A stretch of 64,000 bases of DNA from an uncultured Candidatus Saccharibacteria bacterium (GCA_946406315.1 CAMJKD010000004.1:1-64000), one strand, 5' to 3'. Positions 1 through 11,136 are shown, counted from the first letter of the stretch. Numbers and translations are program-made. The notes: generated by a model not told the origin, from the sequence alone.

Positions 1-1
1 T

Positions 2-85
2 CAAGAATACCTAATCTATTACAACTATGCTAGAATACATACAACTTTAAGAATGACTCCTATGCAAATGTTGCAAAGGTGCTGA
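2..85 (+). mobile_element. C-terminal end of a DDE transposase (IS copy 1, truncated by the window start)
   Basis: Translation QEYLIYYNYARIHTTLRMTPMQMLQRC* nearly matches the C-terminus of the complete transposase at 37836..38798; the following DNA (gctgaactctctaag) also matches the end of that copy. Confidence 0.9.
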
Positions 86-102
86 ACTCTCTAAGGAGCA
101 GG

Positions 103-131
103 AAAAAGGCGGAGTCGTGATTGACTCCGCC
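103..131 (-). terminator. Intrinsic terminator of the 144..404 gene
   Basis: On the minus strand GGCGGAGTC-aatcac-GACTCCGCC followed by TTTTT. Confidence 0.85.
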
Positions 132-143
132 ATTGGAGGCGCT

Positions 144-404
144 TTAGGTGCTTGTTTTGATGACATCTGCGATGCGTGCGGCGCCTTTGAGGGCGTCTTC
201 GGGTTCCTGCGTGACTGGATTGTAATTGCAAACAACCAGACCGTTGTCGATATCGTTCAGTGAGCCGGACGAGTAATCGGCGAATGATCCTGCGATCAGT
301 GCGCGACGTACCGCTTCCTTGTCGGGGCGGTAATAGTTGGGATCGAACCAGATTTTAACTTCCCCGATGCTGGGGACAATTAAAATTTTATCGTTGTGTT
401 TCAT
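144..404 (-). CDS. Small hypothetical protein (start MKHNDKILIVPSIGEV...)
   Basis: ORF trimmed to an ATG preceded by AAGGGGGTGACC; upstream TTGACA-N17-TACTAT on the minus strand; own terminator. Confidence 0.6.
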   Translation of the reverse strand: MKHNDKILIVPSIGEVKIWFDPNYYRPDKEAVRRALIAGSFADYSSGSLNDIDNGLVVCNYNPVTQEPEDALKGAARIADVIKTST

Positions 405-530
405 GGTCACCCCCTTGAAAAAGTGCAAGTAATTTCCTACTCCGGATTTAATACCTCGAAAGATACGGGTATGTTGTCCCGTGCGTTTATAGTAGCATAT
501 TTTTGCTTTTATGTCAAGCGCAAACAAAAA

Positions 531-552
531 GCCACCCCTTTGGAGTGGCTTT
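531..552 (-). terminator. Intrinsic terminator downstream of valS
   Basis: Minus strand GCCACTCC-aaa-GGGGTGGC followed by TTTTT. Confidence 0.85.
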
Positions 553-556
553 GTTG

Positions 557-3115
557 CTAGATAAGCTCTAGCTCGGCTTTCATCTTCTCTAGAAGGTTTT
601 GTTTGGTTTCGAGTTGCTCGCGGGTTTCGTCGACCAGCTCTTTCGGTGCTTTTTCAACGTAGCGCGGGTTGTCTAGGCGAGCGTTAAGTGTATTGATCTC
701 GAGCCCAAGTTTCAAGATGCGTTCCTCGAGGTTTTCCTTGTACTTTTCGAGGATTTTCTCTGGAATCTGAAGATAGATGTTATGTCCTGGTACAGCTAGG
801 CGCATGCCGCTAATTTCTTCAGAGCTGAGCTTTGGCACGCACGGCGCTTTAGTGAGATGTTGAACGAGCAGCTGATTAGCGTACATAAGAGGATCGTCAT
901 TGAACGCAATTGGATAGGTACTTGCGCCTGGAAGGCTTTGGTAATGACTGCGGATGTTGACGATAATGTCCTTGAGTTCGTCGAACTTCTTGACTTTCTT
1001 GGTGTCAACTTCGTAAAGTTTCGGCCACTGTTGGGTAATCAACATGCCATCAGTCCAGCTAAGAGTTTGCCAGATAGTTTCTGTGACAAATGGCGCGAAC
1101 GGATGAAGCATGATAAGGATTTGCTCAAGCGTAGATTTGAGGAGAGTGGTATCTTTCCAGAGTTTCTCGCTTTCGATGAACCAGTCGGCGTATTTGTTCC
1201 AGATGAGATCATAGAGTAGATCGCCCGCTTCTGCAAAACGATATTGATCAAGGTGTTTTTGGACGGATTTGTTAGCTTGATTGATTTGATAGCAAATCCA
1301 GTCTTCGCTGTAGTTATCAATGGTAAGCTGCTTATCTCCCTTTGGATTTTCGTCCACGATCTGCTGAATAAGACGGGCGACGTTCCAGAGTTTGTTACAG
1401 AGGTTACGGCTGGCGATAACTTTGCTAGTGCTGAAGGCTTGATTAACGCCGGCAGAACGACTAGCGATAAGGCCGAGACGAAGTGCGTCGGAGCCGTATT
1501 GGCTAACAATTTCGATAGGATTGATGACGTTGCCTTTAGATTTAGACATCTTTTGTCCTTTTTCATCAAGCACCATACCGTGCATGTAGACATCTTTGAA
1601 TGGGATATTGCCAGTAACGTAGAGGCTAAGCATTATCATGCGACCAACCCATTGGAATAAGAGGTCGGCGCCAGTTTCCATTACTGAGGTTGGGAAATGC
1701 GCCTTGCGTTCGCTAGTGGTGATGTATGGCCATTGTCCAGAGCTGAACCAAGTATCGAAGGTATCTTCGTCGCGGATATAAGTGTGACCATTCTTGGTGA
1801 TTTCGGTCTGCTCTACCCTTTTATCGAAAATCCAATCACTTGGGTCGTCGACATTTTGGAAGGCTGGAATTGGGATGCCCCAAGGAATTTGACGCGAGAT
1901 ATTCCAATCTTTAAGCTGTTCGAGATAGTTGATTAAGACCTGCTTTTTGCTGGAAGGATGGAATTTAATCTTCCCTGCTCTGAGGGTTTTAATGGCGGCT
2001 TGGGCAAGCGGTTTTACGTCTACAAACCACTGTTCCTTAAGGAGTGGCTCGATAACAGTGTCGCACTTATAGCAGTGGCCGACGGCGTGAGTGATGTTCT
2101 CTTCGCCTCTGAGGAGGTCTTGTTCCTTGAGGTTCTTGAGAACTTTTTTGCGAGCTTCTTCGGTAGTAAGGTTTTCGTAATTAGCGCCTGCGTTTTCGTT
2201 CATTTTGCCATCGAAACCAATAACAGTGATCATTTCGAGATTGTGGCGCAGTCCTACCTCATAGTCATTTTGATCGTGTGCTGGTGTAATTTTTACAACA
2301 CCAGTGCCATATTCCATGTCGGCATGCTCGTCGGCAATGATAGGAATTTCTCGGTCTGTAAGAGGTAATTTAAGCATTTTACCTACGAGATGTTTGTAGC
2401 GTTCGTCCTCTGGGTTCACTGCTACGGCGGTATCGCCGAGGAGCGTTTCTGGGCGCGTGGTAGAAACTACGAGTTCTTTAATATCTTCTACTGGTTCGAC
2501 AAGTGGATAAGCGATTTGCCAGAGCTTACCCTTCTCATCTTTGTGCGTAACCTCAATATCCGCAAAGGCGGTTTGATGTTTAGTACAGAAGTTAACTAGC
2601 TTTTTACCTCTGTAAATCAGGCCGTCGTCCCACAGTTTTTTGAAGGTCTTATAGACGGTATCCGTTACCTTTGGATCGAGCGTGAAGGTTAAACTATTCC
2701 AGTCGCAAGATGCGCCAAGGGCGCGGAGTTGCAATTCCATATTGCCCCGTTGCTCATGAACGAAGTTCCAGACTTGAGTGTATAATTCGTCGCGGGTGTA
2801 ATCGAAGCGACTTTTTCCCTGAGATTCAAGATAGCGTTCGTATACAACCCAAGTTTCGAATCCAGCGTGATCTGCCCCTGGAATGTACCAGGTATTATCC
2901 CCTTTTAGGCGGTGATAACGGATAAGAATATCCTCTAATGCAATAGTTAAGCCGTGACCAATGTGTAAATTGCCATTGGCGTTTGGTGGTGGCATGACTA
3001 TAGTGTAATTATCTGCTTTTTTGTTGTTGTTAGGTATAAAAGCGCCGGATTTTTCCCAGAGTGCGTATACGTCTGGCTCGTATTCGTTCGGCTCGTAGGT
3101 TTTACTAAATTTCAT
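557..3115 (-). CDS. valS: Valine--tRNA ligase
   Basis: Class I aaRS motifs (PPPNANGNLHIGHGL, KMSKSKGN), ValRS-type insertion and C-terminal coiled coil; start trimmed to MKFSKTYEPNEYEPDVYALWE just after TATAAT-N6. Confidence 0.97.
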   Translation of the reverse strand: MKFSKTYEPNEYEPDVYALWEKSGAFIPNNNKKADNYTIVMPPPNANGNLHIGHGLTIALEDILIRYHRLKGDNTWYIPGADHAGFETWVVYERYLESQGKSRFDYTRDELYTQVWNFVHEQRGNMELQLRALGASCDWNSLTFTLDPKVTDTVYKTFKKLWDDGLIYRGKKLVNFCTKHQTAFADIEVTHKDEKGKLWQIAYPLVEPVEDIKELVVSTTRPETLLGDTAVAVNPEDERYKHLVGKMLKLPLTDREIPIIADEHADMEYGTGVVKITPAHDQNDYEVGLRHNLEMITVIGFDGKMNENAGANYENLTTEEARKKVLKNLKEQDLLRGEENITHAVGHCYKCDTVIEPLLKEQWFVDVKPLAQAAIKTLRAGKIKFHPSSKKQVLINYLEQLKDWNISRQIPWGIPIPAFQNVDDPSDWIFDKRVEQTEITKNGHTYIRDEDTFDTWFSSGQWPYITTSERKAHFPTSVMETGADLLFQWVGRMIMLSLYVTGNIPFKDVYMHGMVLDEKGQKMSKSKGNVINPIEIVSQYGSDALRLGLIASRSAGVNQAFSTSKVIASRNLCNKLWNVARLIQQIVDENPKGDKQLTIDNYSEDWICYQINQANKSVQKHLDQYRFAEAGDLLYDLIWNKYADWFIESEKLWKDTTLLKSTLEQILIMLHPFAPFVTETIWQTLSWTDGMLITQQWPKLYEVDTKKVKKFDELKDIIVNIRSHYQSLPGASTYPIAFNDDPLMYANQLLVQHLTKAPCVPKLSSEEISGMRLAVPGHNIYLQIPEKILEKYKENLEERILKLGLEINTLNARLDNPRYVEKAPKELVDETREQLETKQNLLEKMKAELELI

Positions 3116-3257
3116 ATACATATTATAGCATGATTTCGAGATTTTACCCCTGTTTGTCAAGAGCTTTTTCTATTCTATTTTTTTTCGTGCATTGTTATTT
3201 CGTAAAGGATTACTCTACGGATGCCTTTATAGGGGTGAAGATTTTAAAAATTAAAAA

Positions 3258-3307
3258 GTTTCACATGAAAAATACACCAAAATTTAGCATATATTTCACG
3301 TGAAATA
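3258..3307. promoter_or_regulatory. Two parS-like palindromes
   Basis: TATTTCACGTGAAATA (3292..3307, perfect palindrome, 14/16 to TGTTTCACGTGAAACA) and GTTTCACATGAAAAA (from 3258). Confidence 0.45.
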
Positions 3308-3488
3308 TTGACGAACTAACAAAAATATTTTTTGCTATGCGTACACCTTACGTTCCATGGCCCAAACGATCACTCGTTGGTAGCATTATTGTAACGCACG
3401 TGGGATGCTAAGTCAAATGGTGTCTAATATAAGGATAAGAAGTATTTATTTTTTTGCACTTTTAAGTGGAAAAGTGGATAATGTGGTT

Positions 3489-3692
3489 ATGGCGTTTATT
3501 CGTAAATTCAAGACTGGTAGTGGTGCGACTGGGGTTCAGGTTTGTTGGAAGCAGGGAAGTGAAGTAGTGAAAACCGTTCATATTGGTTCTGCGAATAGTG
3601 AAGTCGGTCTGGAAAAATTGCTTAAAAAAGCTCGTAAAGTTATGGATGAGGGCAAAACTCCGTTATTTGATTTGAAAAAATTCGATAAGTGA
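3489..3692 (+). pseudogene. N-terminal fragment of an IS1634/IS4-like transposase
   Basis: MAFIRKFKTGSGATGVQVCWKQGSEVVKTVHIGSANSEVGLEKLLKKARKVMDEGK resembles the conserved N-terminus of IS1634-type transposases (FIRKVKT.SGATAVQV...HIGSAH...LL..A); no catalytic domain follows. Confidence 0.65.
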
Positions 3693-3808
3693 AAAATCTA
3701 AAAAAATTTTTTTTGCGCTGCGCGCATTAAGGGTTGTTTTTTTTTCAAAAAAAAAATTTTTTTCGCCTGCGGCGAAAATAGTGCATTGACTACGCTAAAT
3801 GCGTAATC

Positions 3809-5008
3809 TTATTTAGCTTGTTTTTTAAGTATTTTTTCGACTGGTTTTTCGGTTGGTCGCAAGATTGCTAAAATGCGATCCATTTTATCTGGAGTTAGAT
3901 CAGTTGGTAGGCATAACACGCGGGTATGAATTTCTTCAGCAATTGGCGCCATTTTTGGGCTGTAATTATAACGGCGGTTTGAATTTGGACCAGGATAGAG
4001 GAGTGGGGAATACCAACGACGAATAAAGAAGCCTGAGCTAGTTAAAACATCGTATACTTTGGTGGCTGAGGCAGCATCTTCGAATAGAATAGGGTAGGCT
4101 AAAAGTGGCTCCTCGACATTAGCGAGAGGCTTATAATCGTAGTTATTCGCGAGTTTTTTGTTATAGAGACGAGTGTTTTTTAGACGTCTTTTATAAATGG
4201 CGGGAAGGGTAGGGAGGTGCTTGAGGATCGTATTATTAATGAATTTAGTACTAGAGAAGGGTTGCGTCTGTTCGGCATTTTGTTCGTAGGGCGCAACGGC
4301 GGGTTCAAAAATATGTGCTTTATAAGCGAGACTACGCGCATCGTGCATCATGGAGTTTGGCAGACGGTGTAGTATACCATTTTGGAAGCGATAGGTGCGT
4401 GAACGGAGATCGAGACTAAGTGGTGGATGCGGCAAATTGAGGAGGTGAGAGGTTATTTCTTCATAGAGCTTAGCGTTTTTCTTCTTGAGGGAAGGGTTGA
4501 CATAGATAGCGCCACCAAATTTGGTATACTGTAGGACTTTTTCAACGCCAAAGGAGTGAACGGAGATGTCGGCGAGAGTATTGCCGGAATCATCCTTAGC
4601 CATGCGCGCGAGGCAGTGGGCGGAATCTTCAACTAGAATAAGTCGATGTTTTTTGGCGAAATTGGCGATTTTTTGTGATTTATCTCCGATAATACCGAGA
4701 GTGTGCTGTAAAACAATGGCGACGGTTTTGCTACTGTATACTTTTTCGGGCTGATTGATGCTGAGTGTTTCAGGGTTGATGTCGGCGTAAACTGGCTTAA
4801 GATTGCTAACTAGGATTGGATTAATAGCGGTTATGCAGGTGTATGGTTGCGTTATTACTTCGCCAGAGCCATAAATGTCATAGATTGCCTGGAAACAGGT
4901 CGCCATACCGAAACGAGCGCGAAAAGTCAAAAACCAATCATCCGGGTCGGTATGTGAATATTTCGCAAGTAGCTTACGAACGGCAAGGTTTGATTGATTT
5001 TGGTCCAT
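3809..5008 (-). CDS. DegT/DnrJ/EryC1/StrS-family PLP-dependent aminotransferase
   Basis: PYTCITAINPI, VEDSAHCL, SFGVEKVLQYTKFGGAIY motifs of the family. Confidence 0.8.
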   Translation of the reverse strand: MDQNQSNLAVRKLLAKYSHTDPDDWFLTFRARFGMATCFQAIYDIYGSGEVITQPYTCITAINPILVSNLKPVYADINPETLSINQPEKVYSSKTVAIVLQHTLGIIGDKSQKIANFAKKHRLILVEDSAHCLARMAKDDSGNTLADISVHSFGVEKVLQYTKFGGAIYVNPSLKKKNAKLYEEITSHLLNLPHPPLSLDLRSRTYRFQNGILHRLPNSMMHDARSLAYKAHIFEPAVAPYEQNAEQTQPFSSTKFINNTILKHLPTLPAIYKRRLKNTRLYNKKLANNYDYKPLANVEEPLLAYPILFEDAASATKVYDVLTSSGFFIRRWYSPLLYPGPNSNRRYNYSPKMAPIAEEIHTRVLCLPTDLTPDKMDRILAILRPTEKPVEKILKKQAK

Positions 5009-5058
5009 TAGAAATATTATAGCGTATTTTGAACAAGTTTTTTAGGGGTGGCGAATAA

Positions 5059-6096
5059 TTAACTAATAACGGAGCGTGGGGAAATGTCTAATTCGTATGG
5101 ATTGGCAGCTTGTTCGCCGGCTTGAATAGAGTAAAATGCAGCAGAGGCGACCATGGCGCCATTGTCTGTGCTGAGAGCTGGTTTCGGGTAATAAGTCTGA
5201 TAGTTTTTAGAGAAATATTTCTCCAGTTCGGTGCGTAAAAGTTGATTAGCGGAGACACCGCCGGCAAGAAGAATAGATTTTGCCGGATAATTTTGAGTTG
5301 CTTTCTTGAGTTTTTGAATCAATATTTTAACAGCGGTAGCTTGAAAGCTGGCGGCGAAATCGGCTATTTGCTGTTCGCTGAGATGATTCTGCAATTCATA
5401 GGATGGGGTAGTGATAGGTAGATTTAATTCTTTTTGAACCGCGCGGAGCACGGCGGTCTTAAGGCCGCTGAAGGAAAAATCTAAACCGTTTACCTTTGGG
5501 ATTGGTAGTTGATATCGAGTTGAGGTGCCTTTTTTGGCGGCTTTGGCGATGGCTGGTCCGCCGGGGTAGGAGAGACCGAGAATTTTTGCGATTTTGTCGA
5601 AACACTCGCCAATTGCGTCGTCGCGAGTGGTGCCGATGATTTCGAAGTGATCGTGGCGGTCCATATATATTATTTGAGTATGTCCGCCGGAAATGACAGC
5701 AGCAATAAGTGGAAATTCTGGTTGGTAGCCGCTAATCCAGTTAGCGTAAATATGTGATTTGAGATGATGGACGGGGTAGAAGGGGATATTATTAATAATC
5801 GCAAGAGTTCGCGCGGCGAGGGTGCCAATCAGGAGGGATCCGATGAGCCCTGGGGTATGCGTGACGGCGATAGCGTCGATGTCTTTAATTGCGAGGTTGG
5901 CTTGGCTTAAGGCTCGATTTACGACGGGATTGATAGCTTCGATATGGCTACGGGCGGCAATTTCAGGGATAACTCCGCCATAAGATGCGTGAATATCGAT
6001 TTGAGAAACTATGACATTTGAAAGGATTGTTTTGCCATCTTCGATAATTGCGGCGGCCGTTTCGTCGCATGAACTTTCAATTCCCAAAATCTTCAT
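5059..6096 (-). CDS. tsaD: tRNA N6-adenosine threonylcarbamoyltransferase TsaD
   Basis: MKILGIESSCDETAAAIIEDG...GGVIPEIAARSH...VISGGHTQI motifs. Confidence 0.97.
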   Translation of the reverse strand: MKILGIESSCDETAAAIIEDGKTILSNVIVSQIDIHASYGGVIPEIAARSHIEAINPVVNRALSQANLAIKDIDAIAVTHTPGLIGSLLIGTLAARTLAIINNIPFYPVHHLKSHIYANWISGYQPEFPLIAAVISGGHTQIIYMDRHDHFEIIGTTRDDAIGECFDKIAKILGLSYPGGPAIAKAAKKGTSTRYQLPIPKVNGLDFSFSGLKTAVLRAVQKELNLPITTPSYELQNHLSEQQIADFAASFQATAVKILIQKLKKATQNYPAKSILLAGGVSANQLLRTELEKYFSKNYQTYYPKPALSTDNGAMVASAAFYSIQAGEQAANPYELDISPRSVIS

Positions 6097-6198
6097 ATTT
6101 ATATATTATACCATATTTTTAGCTTTTTGCTTTTTGGTGCCCGTAAAGCGTCTATGCTATTATTAGCATAAGGTTTAATATACAGAGAGGTCAAAATA

Positions 6199-6561
6199 AT
6201 GGAAAAAGTACATGAGTTTATTGGCGGTCTTCTTGATGAGAAGGGTATTACCGGAATGGAGCCGGAAGTGCGCCAACAGTTAATCGAAGAGATGACAAAT
6301 CTTTTAATGCAGAGAATTGATACTGCTGCGATTAATGCATTGCCTGAGGATAAGGCGATTGAATTGGCCGACGGTCTCGATAACGGTACGATTAAGAACG
6401 AAGATGTTAGTAAGTTTATGATTGATGCTGGCGTAAACTTTGAAGAAATCGCAATGGTGACGATGGTGCAGTTTAGAGATTTGTACTTAGGTAACACTGT
6501 TGCGGAACCTGAAAAAACTGACGCGGCTGATTCTGAGGCTGCAGAGAAAGATAATAATTAA
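6199..6561 (+). CDS. Small acidic protein, possibly DUF5663-like
   Basis: Complete ORF after an RBS; helical repeat-like sequence EKVHEFIGGLLDEKGITGMEPEVRQQLIEEMT. Confidence 0.5.
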   Translation: MEKVHEFIGGLLDEKGITGMEPEVRQQLIEEMTNLLMQRIDTAAINALPEDKAIELADGLDNGTIKNEDVSKFMIDAGVNFEEIAMVTMVQFRDLYLGNTVAEPEKTDAADSEAAEKDNN

Positions 6562-6576
6562 GGCGGAGGTTAGAAG

Positions 6577-9500
6577 ATGCTACGTGTAGGTGAAGGTTCT
6601 TCTGGCGGGGGCGAGAAAAAAGAACGTCGTGAGCGCAGTGATGATCAATTGCGCAGATATGCTAGCAAAATCTTGGAAGTTTCCATGAAATATGGTCTCT
6701 CTCAAGAAGATGAAGCCTATTTGTATCAAATGTTAGATATGGCTTATGGTGTTAAGTTTGAAGGTTCTGGCGGCAATGAGTTGCATGGGTCAGGTGAGGA
6801 TGACAATGAGGCTACTAGGTCAGTATTAGGCGGAGGCGAAGTTGAAAGCGACGAGACACATGAGCCGAAACCAGAAGATGAAGGAGAAGGTCAAGGCGAG
6901 AACACTCCTGAGGATGGTGAGAAATTAAAAGATTATGCGCCTATTACACTAGAGCGAGCACGTGCAGGAGACTCTTTCATTGAAGACTTGAGCGATATTA
7001 TACCGACGATTGAATCACGTTACTCAGATATTGCAAAGGTGGCAATTTCTTTTGCAGTACAATGGAATTTTATGGACGAAGATGCGCGTATTAGGATTTT
7101 AAGTGGCGATATACCGAGTGCTTGGGCTGGAATGGTAGACACGCTTGAAGCGGCTGCTTTAATTAAAGTAACACGCGGTTCAGGCAATGAAGTTCCAGAA
7201 GATGAAGGAAAAGGTCAAGGCGAGAACACTCCTGAGGATGGTGAGAAATTAAAAGATTATGCGCCTATTACACTAGAGCGAGCACGTGCAGGAGACTCTT
7301 TCATTGAAGACTTGAGCGATATTATACCGACGATTGAATCACGTTACTCAGATATTGCAAAGGTGGCAATTTCTTTTGCAGTACAATGGAATTTTATGGA
7401 CGAAGATGCGCGTATTAGGATTTTAAGTGGCGATATACCGAGTGCTTGGGCTGGAATGGTAGACACGCTTGAAGCGGCTGCTTTAATTAAAGTAACACGC
7501 GGTTCAGGCAATGAAGCTCCAGAAGATGAAGGAGAAGGTCAAGGCGAAGATGGAGGTGACAGTAATGACGACGGTGATGGCGGAGAAAGAAATGGTGACG
7601 ATGAGGGTGATGGTGATGATGACGGGGAAGACGATAGCGAAGGTAAAGGTGAAGGTGATGACGGCGATGATGGCGATGACGAAGACGAGGAAGATAACGA
7701 AGACGAAGAGGATAATGAAGACGAGGAGGGGGATGAGCGCTATGAACGTGCCGGCGAATTCGCTAATGACGAAGATAAAGCCTTCTGGTTTGAGCAAGTA
7801 AAAGGTAAAGACCCGATGGATATTCTTAATAATCCTGATGAATATCCAATTGATGTGATTGAAAAACTAGAGAATGAATACGAAGCCGATCGTGAAAAGT
7901 TAGCTAATGACTTGATGGATGATGGTGAGTTTGGCGATTGGTATGAATCAACGGGCGGTTCGGTGCCAGACTTGGCTGATATGGGTTATAAGAAACTTTA
8001 TGAGCTCAAGCAGCAATTCGATCGGAGAAAGGCGGCAATGGACCAACCGTTAGTAGCGGTTAGTGCGGCAAGCGATAAAGAAATCGAACGCCGTGCGCGT
8101 CAAATTGCGGAAGCTGATATTGAGCATCGTGTCAAAACGGCTAAGGGTTTACGAAAATTCTTGACAGGTATTTGGTCAGGAAACTATGGAAAGGAGTATG
8201 AGATTCGTAAACGTCAGAAGGAAGTACTCAATCTTTTGAAAGAAAAGAATGATCTTCTCTTGAGGAAAGAAAGAGGTGAAAATATAGATGGAGCTAGATT
8301 GACAGAGCTTGAAGGCTTGGTTGGAAAAGACACTTGGACTGGTAATAGCGGCGATACGGAACGCTACGTAATGGCACATGTTGAGAATATGCGTGAGATG
8401 ATTCGCCAGGAAAAAGGCGAAGATATGCGCGTCTATGGAGTAGAGTATGTCGAAACTGATGAGAATGAATTGAATGAAGACGGCACTCCAAAGTTAGATA
8501 AGGATGGTAACCCAATAAAGAAACGTGTTCCAAAAGCATTCAGAATGGATAGGAATGCTGATGGTAATGAAATTAAGGTTCCAGCCGAAGGAAGGGAAGC
8601 GGATCAGGCAATTAGGATTGAACAATCAATTCGCGCCTATGCTTCAGTAGTAGGAAACGTCGAACGTGATACTAGCTTGAACGCAGAGCAGAAGAAAGAG
8701 CAACAAGAAGGTGCGCTAGAGCAATTTAGGCGTGAAATGGCGGCGTTGCGTCTTGAAGATATTAAAAATGGTGGCGACGGTTCAATGATTAATAACTACG
8801 AGATAACCGCTACGAGGGCCGCTGAACGCGCAAAGCATGAGACTAGCATCGATAATGTGATGAATGGTTTTCGTTACATAGATGGGGAAATGAATCGTGA
8901 CGTGAGTACCGAAGCACATAGAAATGCTGTAGAGAAGTTGGTTAACAGAATCAACAGAGTGCCGTTTGTACCAGAAGCGGCTGCAGTTGCTTCGGCTAGC
9001 GTTATTATGGCTGTGACGAAGTCTAGTGGTAATACGTTAGGTCGTGCAGCGGGCGGTCTCCTAGGAGGTGCAGCGGTTGGTGCAATTTTTGAAGGCTTTA
9101 AGTATGGTGATAGACTAAAGTCACAGTATGCTACGGCGGCGCGCGAAATAGCTATGGGTGGACGACTTGAAGGTGGCAAACTCGAGGCGGCAATGCAAGA
9201 AAACATTATGTCCTTTATGACGCGCGAGAAAGAAGGTGGTGGTCGCGAGACGATTACGGCTAAAATGCTAGGCTCGGAATTGAATACTTCAACAAATGAA
9301 TTAAGAACGGCATTAGCGGCTTTTGAGGCGGATCCTGGTAACGATGGGTTGAGAAATAATTTAAAGGCGGCGGCTGCAAAAGTTGGCGACAGGATTGCCG
9401 ATGCGCGTTTGCGTTTGAAAGTTGGCGACCAAGAATGCGTTGATTTGATGGGTTTCTCAAGTACTGATTTGAGCAAAATTGAGAGTGAACGTATGGACCT

Positions 9501-11091
9501 TTGGAAAAGTATTGCTGAAGCTCAGGTCGCAATCAATAAAGCGGAAAGCAATGAAAATATCGCCGACGGTGAGTTGCTAAATATGGAGCAGATAGCTAAC
9601 CAAGCAAAGGGACAATTTGATGGTCTCGTAAAAGAAGGTCGTAAGAAAATAGACTCTGATATTAGAGCGAGAGCGATTAAGCATGCAACTGGCGCATTTT
9701 TCCGTAATGCCTTGATTGCCGGCACAATTGACGATTTTTTGGCGAACTTTAGTGCGGATAAGGTGAGTACATTAGAGAATCTTGGCATTGTGAAGACGAC
9801 GAATGGTCCGGATGCGACTAACTCGTTCTTCTCGGGTTTCTTAGATAAAGTTGGTGTTCCAGGATTTAAGGCAGAGAAAATTATCGCAGGTAAAACTTGT
9901 GATAGTATGGCCGAAGCGCAGCAGTATGCAAAGGATAATGGTTTGTCTACTATTAATAAGCAACCGAATGCTAGCAAAGATGTCATAAGTACGGCTAAGG
10001 AGCCTGATTCGAGTTATGCACAAAAGTGGGATAAGATAAAACCGCGTAGATGGGGAGATAATCAGACCGATGATATTTATGAAGGGAATGAGCTGAGGCT
10101 TTATGGTGAGCCTGATTCACTTTATGTTAATATGAAGGGTACTTCTACGGACTGGGCAGGCAATATAATGGATGCTGAGGGTATCCAAAAAGCTGGAAAT
10201 ATGAAAATCTTAATAACGTTTTCGAAAGATACTCAAATGCACCCAGTAGCGCTTCCAGTTGCGCCGGATGGTAGTGTTGATTATTCGGTTTTAACTGCAG
10301 GCGAATTGGCTAGGGTAAGAGCTGGTGATATTTGGTGCGCGGAAGTTGCTGATACAAGCGGTCCTACTACGGATGTATTTGCGACTATGATGTATGGAAG
10401 AGGTGGCGGCGAGATTGAAACGACGACTGTGACGAAAGGTTTTGATTACGTAGTTGAAGGCGTGAAAAAAATTACTGATCGTGATGTTAGCTTCAATCCG
10501 TTTAGTTTTGCTGGCGCTGCGCTTCGCGGCGGACGCGGTATTGGAATTAAACGAAATAGGAGTGAAAGTACTTTTGAAGGTGGCGGTGATTCTTCTAGGA
10601 GTGGGGGTGGAACGCCAGAGCCAGCACCGGAGCCAGAGCGGGAGCCAGCATCTGAGTCCGAGCCGGAACCGGAGCCAGCACCGCAGCCGGAACCAGAACC
10701 AGCACCAGAGTCGGAACCAGAGCCAGCATCTGAGTCCGAGCCGGAGCGGGAACCAGAGCGAGAGCCGGAGCCGACGCCCACGCCGGAAGAAGGCGGCGAT
10801 GATAATGAAAGCCGTCCACGCATTGAACCAATGACATTGGAGAGATTAGCGAGAGGTATGAGGCAAGATGATGTAAGGAATGCCATGAATCAATCATTCG
10901 AAAAGATTAGGGGTACGTTAAGTCCAGAAGAGATGACGAAATTAAGAAGTGCGGTTGACGAATGGAATAAGATGGATAATCTAACTCAGTGGAAAGACTT
11001 GCTGAGTCGTCCGCGAGAAAATCACTCACCGGATAATCGGCAGATACTCGAAGTGCTCGAGAAATATGGCTTAGTAAAGGCAAACGTCTAA
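6577..11091 (+). CDS. Giant 1504-aa low-complexity/repeat protein of unknown function
   Basis: Long ORF with RBS; tandem 108-aa repeat, Asp/Glu-rich tract, Ala/Gly hydrophobic segment ([38 protein letters not shown]), C-terminal Glu-Pro repeat. Confidence 0.85.
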   Translation: MLRVGEGSSGGGEKKERRERSDDQLRRYASKILEVSMKYGLSQEDEAYLYQMLDMAYGVKFEGSGGNELHGSGEDDNEATRSVLGGGEVESDETHEPKPEDEGEGQGENTPEDGEKLKDYAPITLERARAGDSFIEDLSDIIPTIESRYSDIAKVAISFAVQWNFMDEDARIRILSGDIPSAWAGMVDTLEAAALIKVTRGSGNEVPEDEGKGQGENTPEDGEKLKDYAPITLERARAGDSFIEDLSDIIPTIESRYSDIAKVAISFAVQWNFMDEDARIRILSGDIPSAWAGMVDTLEAAALIKVTRGSGNEAPEDEGEGQGEDGGDSNDDGDGGERNGDDEGDGDDDGEDDSEGKGEGDDGDDGDDEDEEDNEDEEDNEDEEGDERYERAGEFANDEDKAFWFEQVKGKDPMDILNNPDEYPIDVIEKLENEYEADREKLANDLMDDGEFGDWYESTGGSVPDLADMGYKKLYELKQQFDRRKAAMDQPLVAVSAASDKEIERRARQIAEADIEHRVKTAKGLRKFLTGIWSGNYGKEYEIRKRQKEVLNLLKEKNDLLLRKERGENIDGARLTELEGLVGKDTWTGNSGDTERYVMAHVENMREMIRQEKGEDMRVYGVEYVETDENELNEDGTPKLDKDGNPIKKRVPKAFRMDRNADGNEIKVPAEGREADQAIRIEQSIRAYASVVGNVERDTSLNAEQKKEQQEGALEQFRREMAALRLEDIKNGGDGSMINNYEITATRAAERAKHETSIDNVMNGFRYIDGEMNRDVSTEAHRNAVEKLVNRINRVPFVPEAAAVASASVIMAVTKSSGNTLGRAAGGLLGGAAVGAIFEGFKYGDRLKSQYATAAREIAMGGRLEGGKLEAAMQENIMSFMTREKEGGGRETITAKMLGSELNTSTNELRTALAAFEADPGNDGLRNNLKAAAAKVGDRIADARLRLKVGDQECVDLMGFSSTDLSKIESERMDLWKSIAEAQVAINKAESNENIADGELLNMEQIANQAKGQFDGLVKEGRKKIDSDIRARAIKHATGAFFRNALIAGTIDDFLANFSADKVSTLENLGIVKTTNGPDATNSFFSGFLDKVGVPGFKAEKIIAGKTCDSMAEAQQYAKDNGLSTINKQPNASKDVISTAKEPDSSYAQKWDKIKPRRWGDNQTDDIYEGNELRLYGEPDSLYVNMKGTSTDWAGNIMDAEGIQKAGNMKILITFSKDTQMHPVALPVAPDGSVDYSVLTAGELARVRAGDIWCAEVADTSGPTTDVFATMMYGRGGGEIETTTVTKGFDYVVEGVKKITDRDVSFNPFSFAGAALRGGRGIGIKRNRSESTFEGGGDSSRSGGGTPEPAPEPEREPASESEPEPEPAPQPEPEPAPESEPEPASESEPEREPEREPEPTPTPEEGGDDNESRPRIEPMTLERLARGMRQDDVRNAMNQSFEKIRGTLSPEEMTKLRSAVDEWNKMDNLTQWKDLLSRPRENHSPDNRQILEVLEKYGLVKANV
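6871..7549 (+). repeat. Tandem 324-bp direct repeat (two full units plus a partial third)
   Basis: Units 6871..7194 and 7195..7518 differ at only two positions by eye; the third unit begins at 7519 and diverges after about 30 nt. Confidence 0.95.
10615..10790 (+). repeat. Glu-Pro repeat tract within the 1504-aa protein
   Basis: Encodes [59 protein letters not shown]. Confidence 0.9.
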
Positions 11092-11106
11092 GGCAAACAC
11101 CTAAAG

Positions 11107-11136
11107 AAAATACCCCCGATAAAGGGGGTATTTTTG
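11107..11136. terminator. Bidirectional intrinsic terminator
   Basis: aaaATACCCCCgataaaGGGGGTATttttt between convergent genes. Confidence 0.9.

Noticed and set aside
857-2925. Series of + strand ORFs inside valS
   Set aside because: Antisense shadows of a confidently identified housekeeping gene
3258-3480. oriC in the valS-IS1634 intergenic region
   Set aside because: Only one degenerate DnaA-box-like sequence and no dnaA/dnaN nearby; parS-like sites alone are not enough
7504-7797. Antisense and alternate-frame ORFs in the acidic tract (7504..7797 -, 7511..7801 +)
   Set aside because: Low-complexity by-products of the GAxGAx-rich codons of the 1504-aa gene
10446-10897. ORFs 10446..10886 -, 10481..10834 +, 10595..10897 -
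   Set aside because: Shadow ORFs of the Glu-Pro repeat; no RBS or independent coding signal
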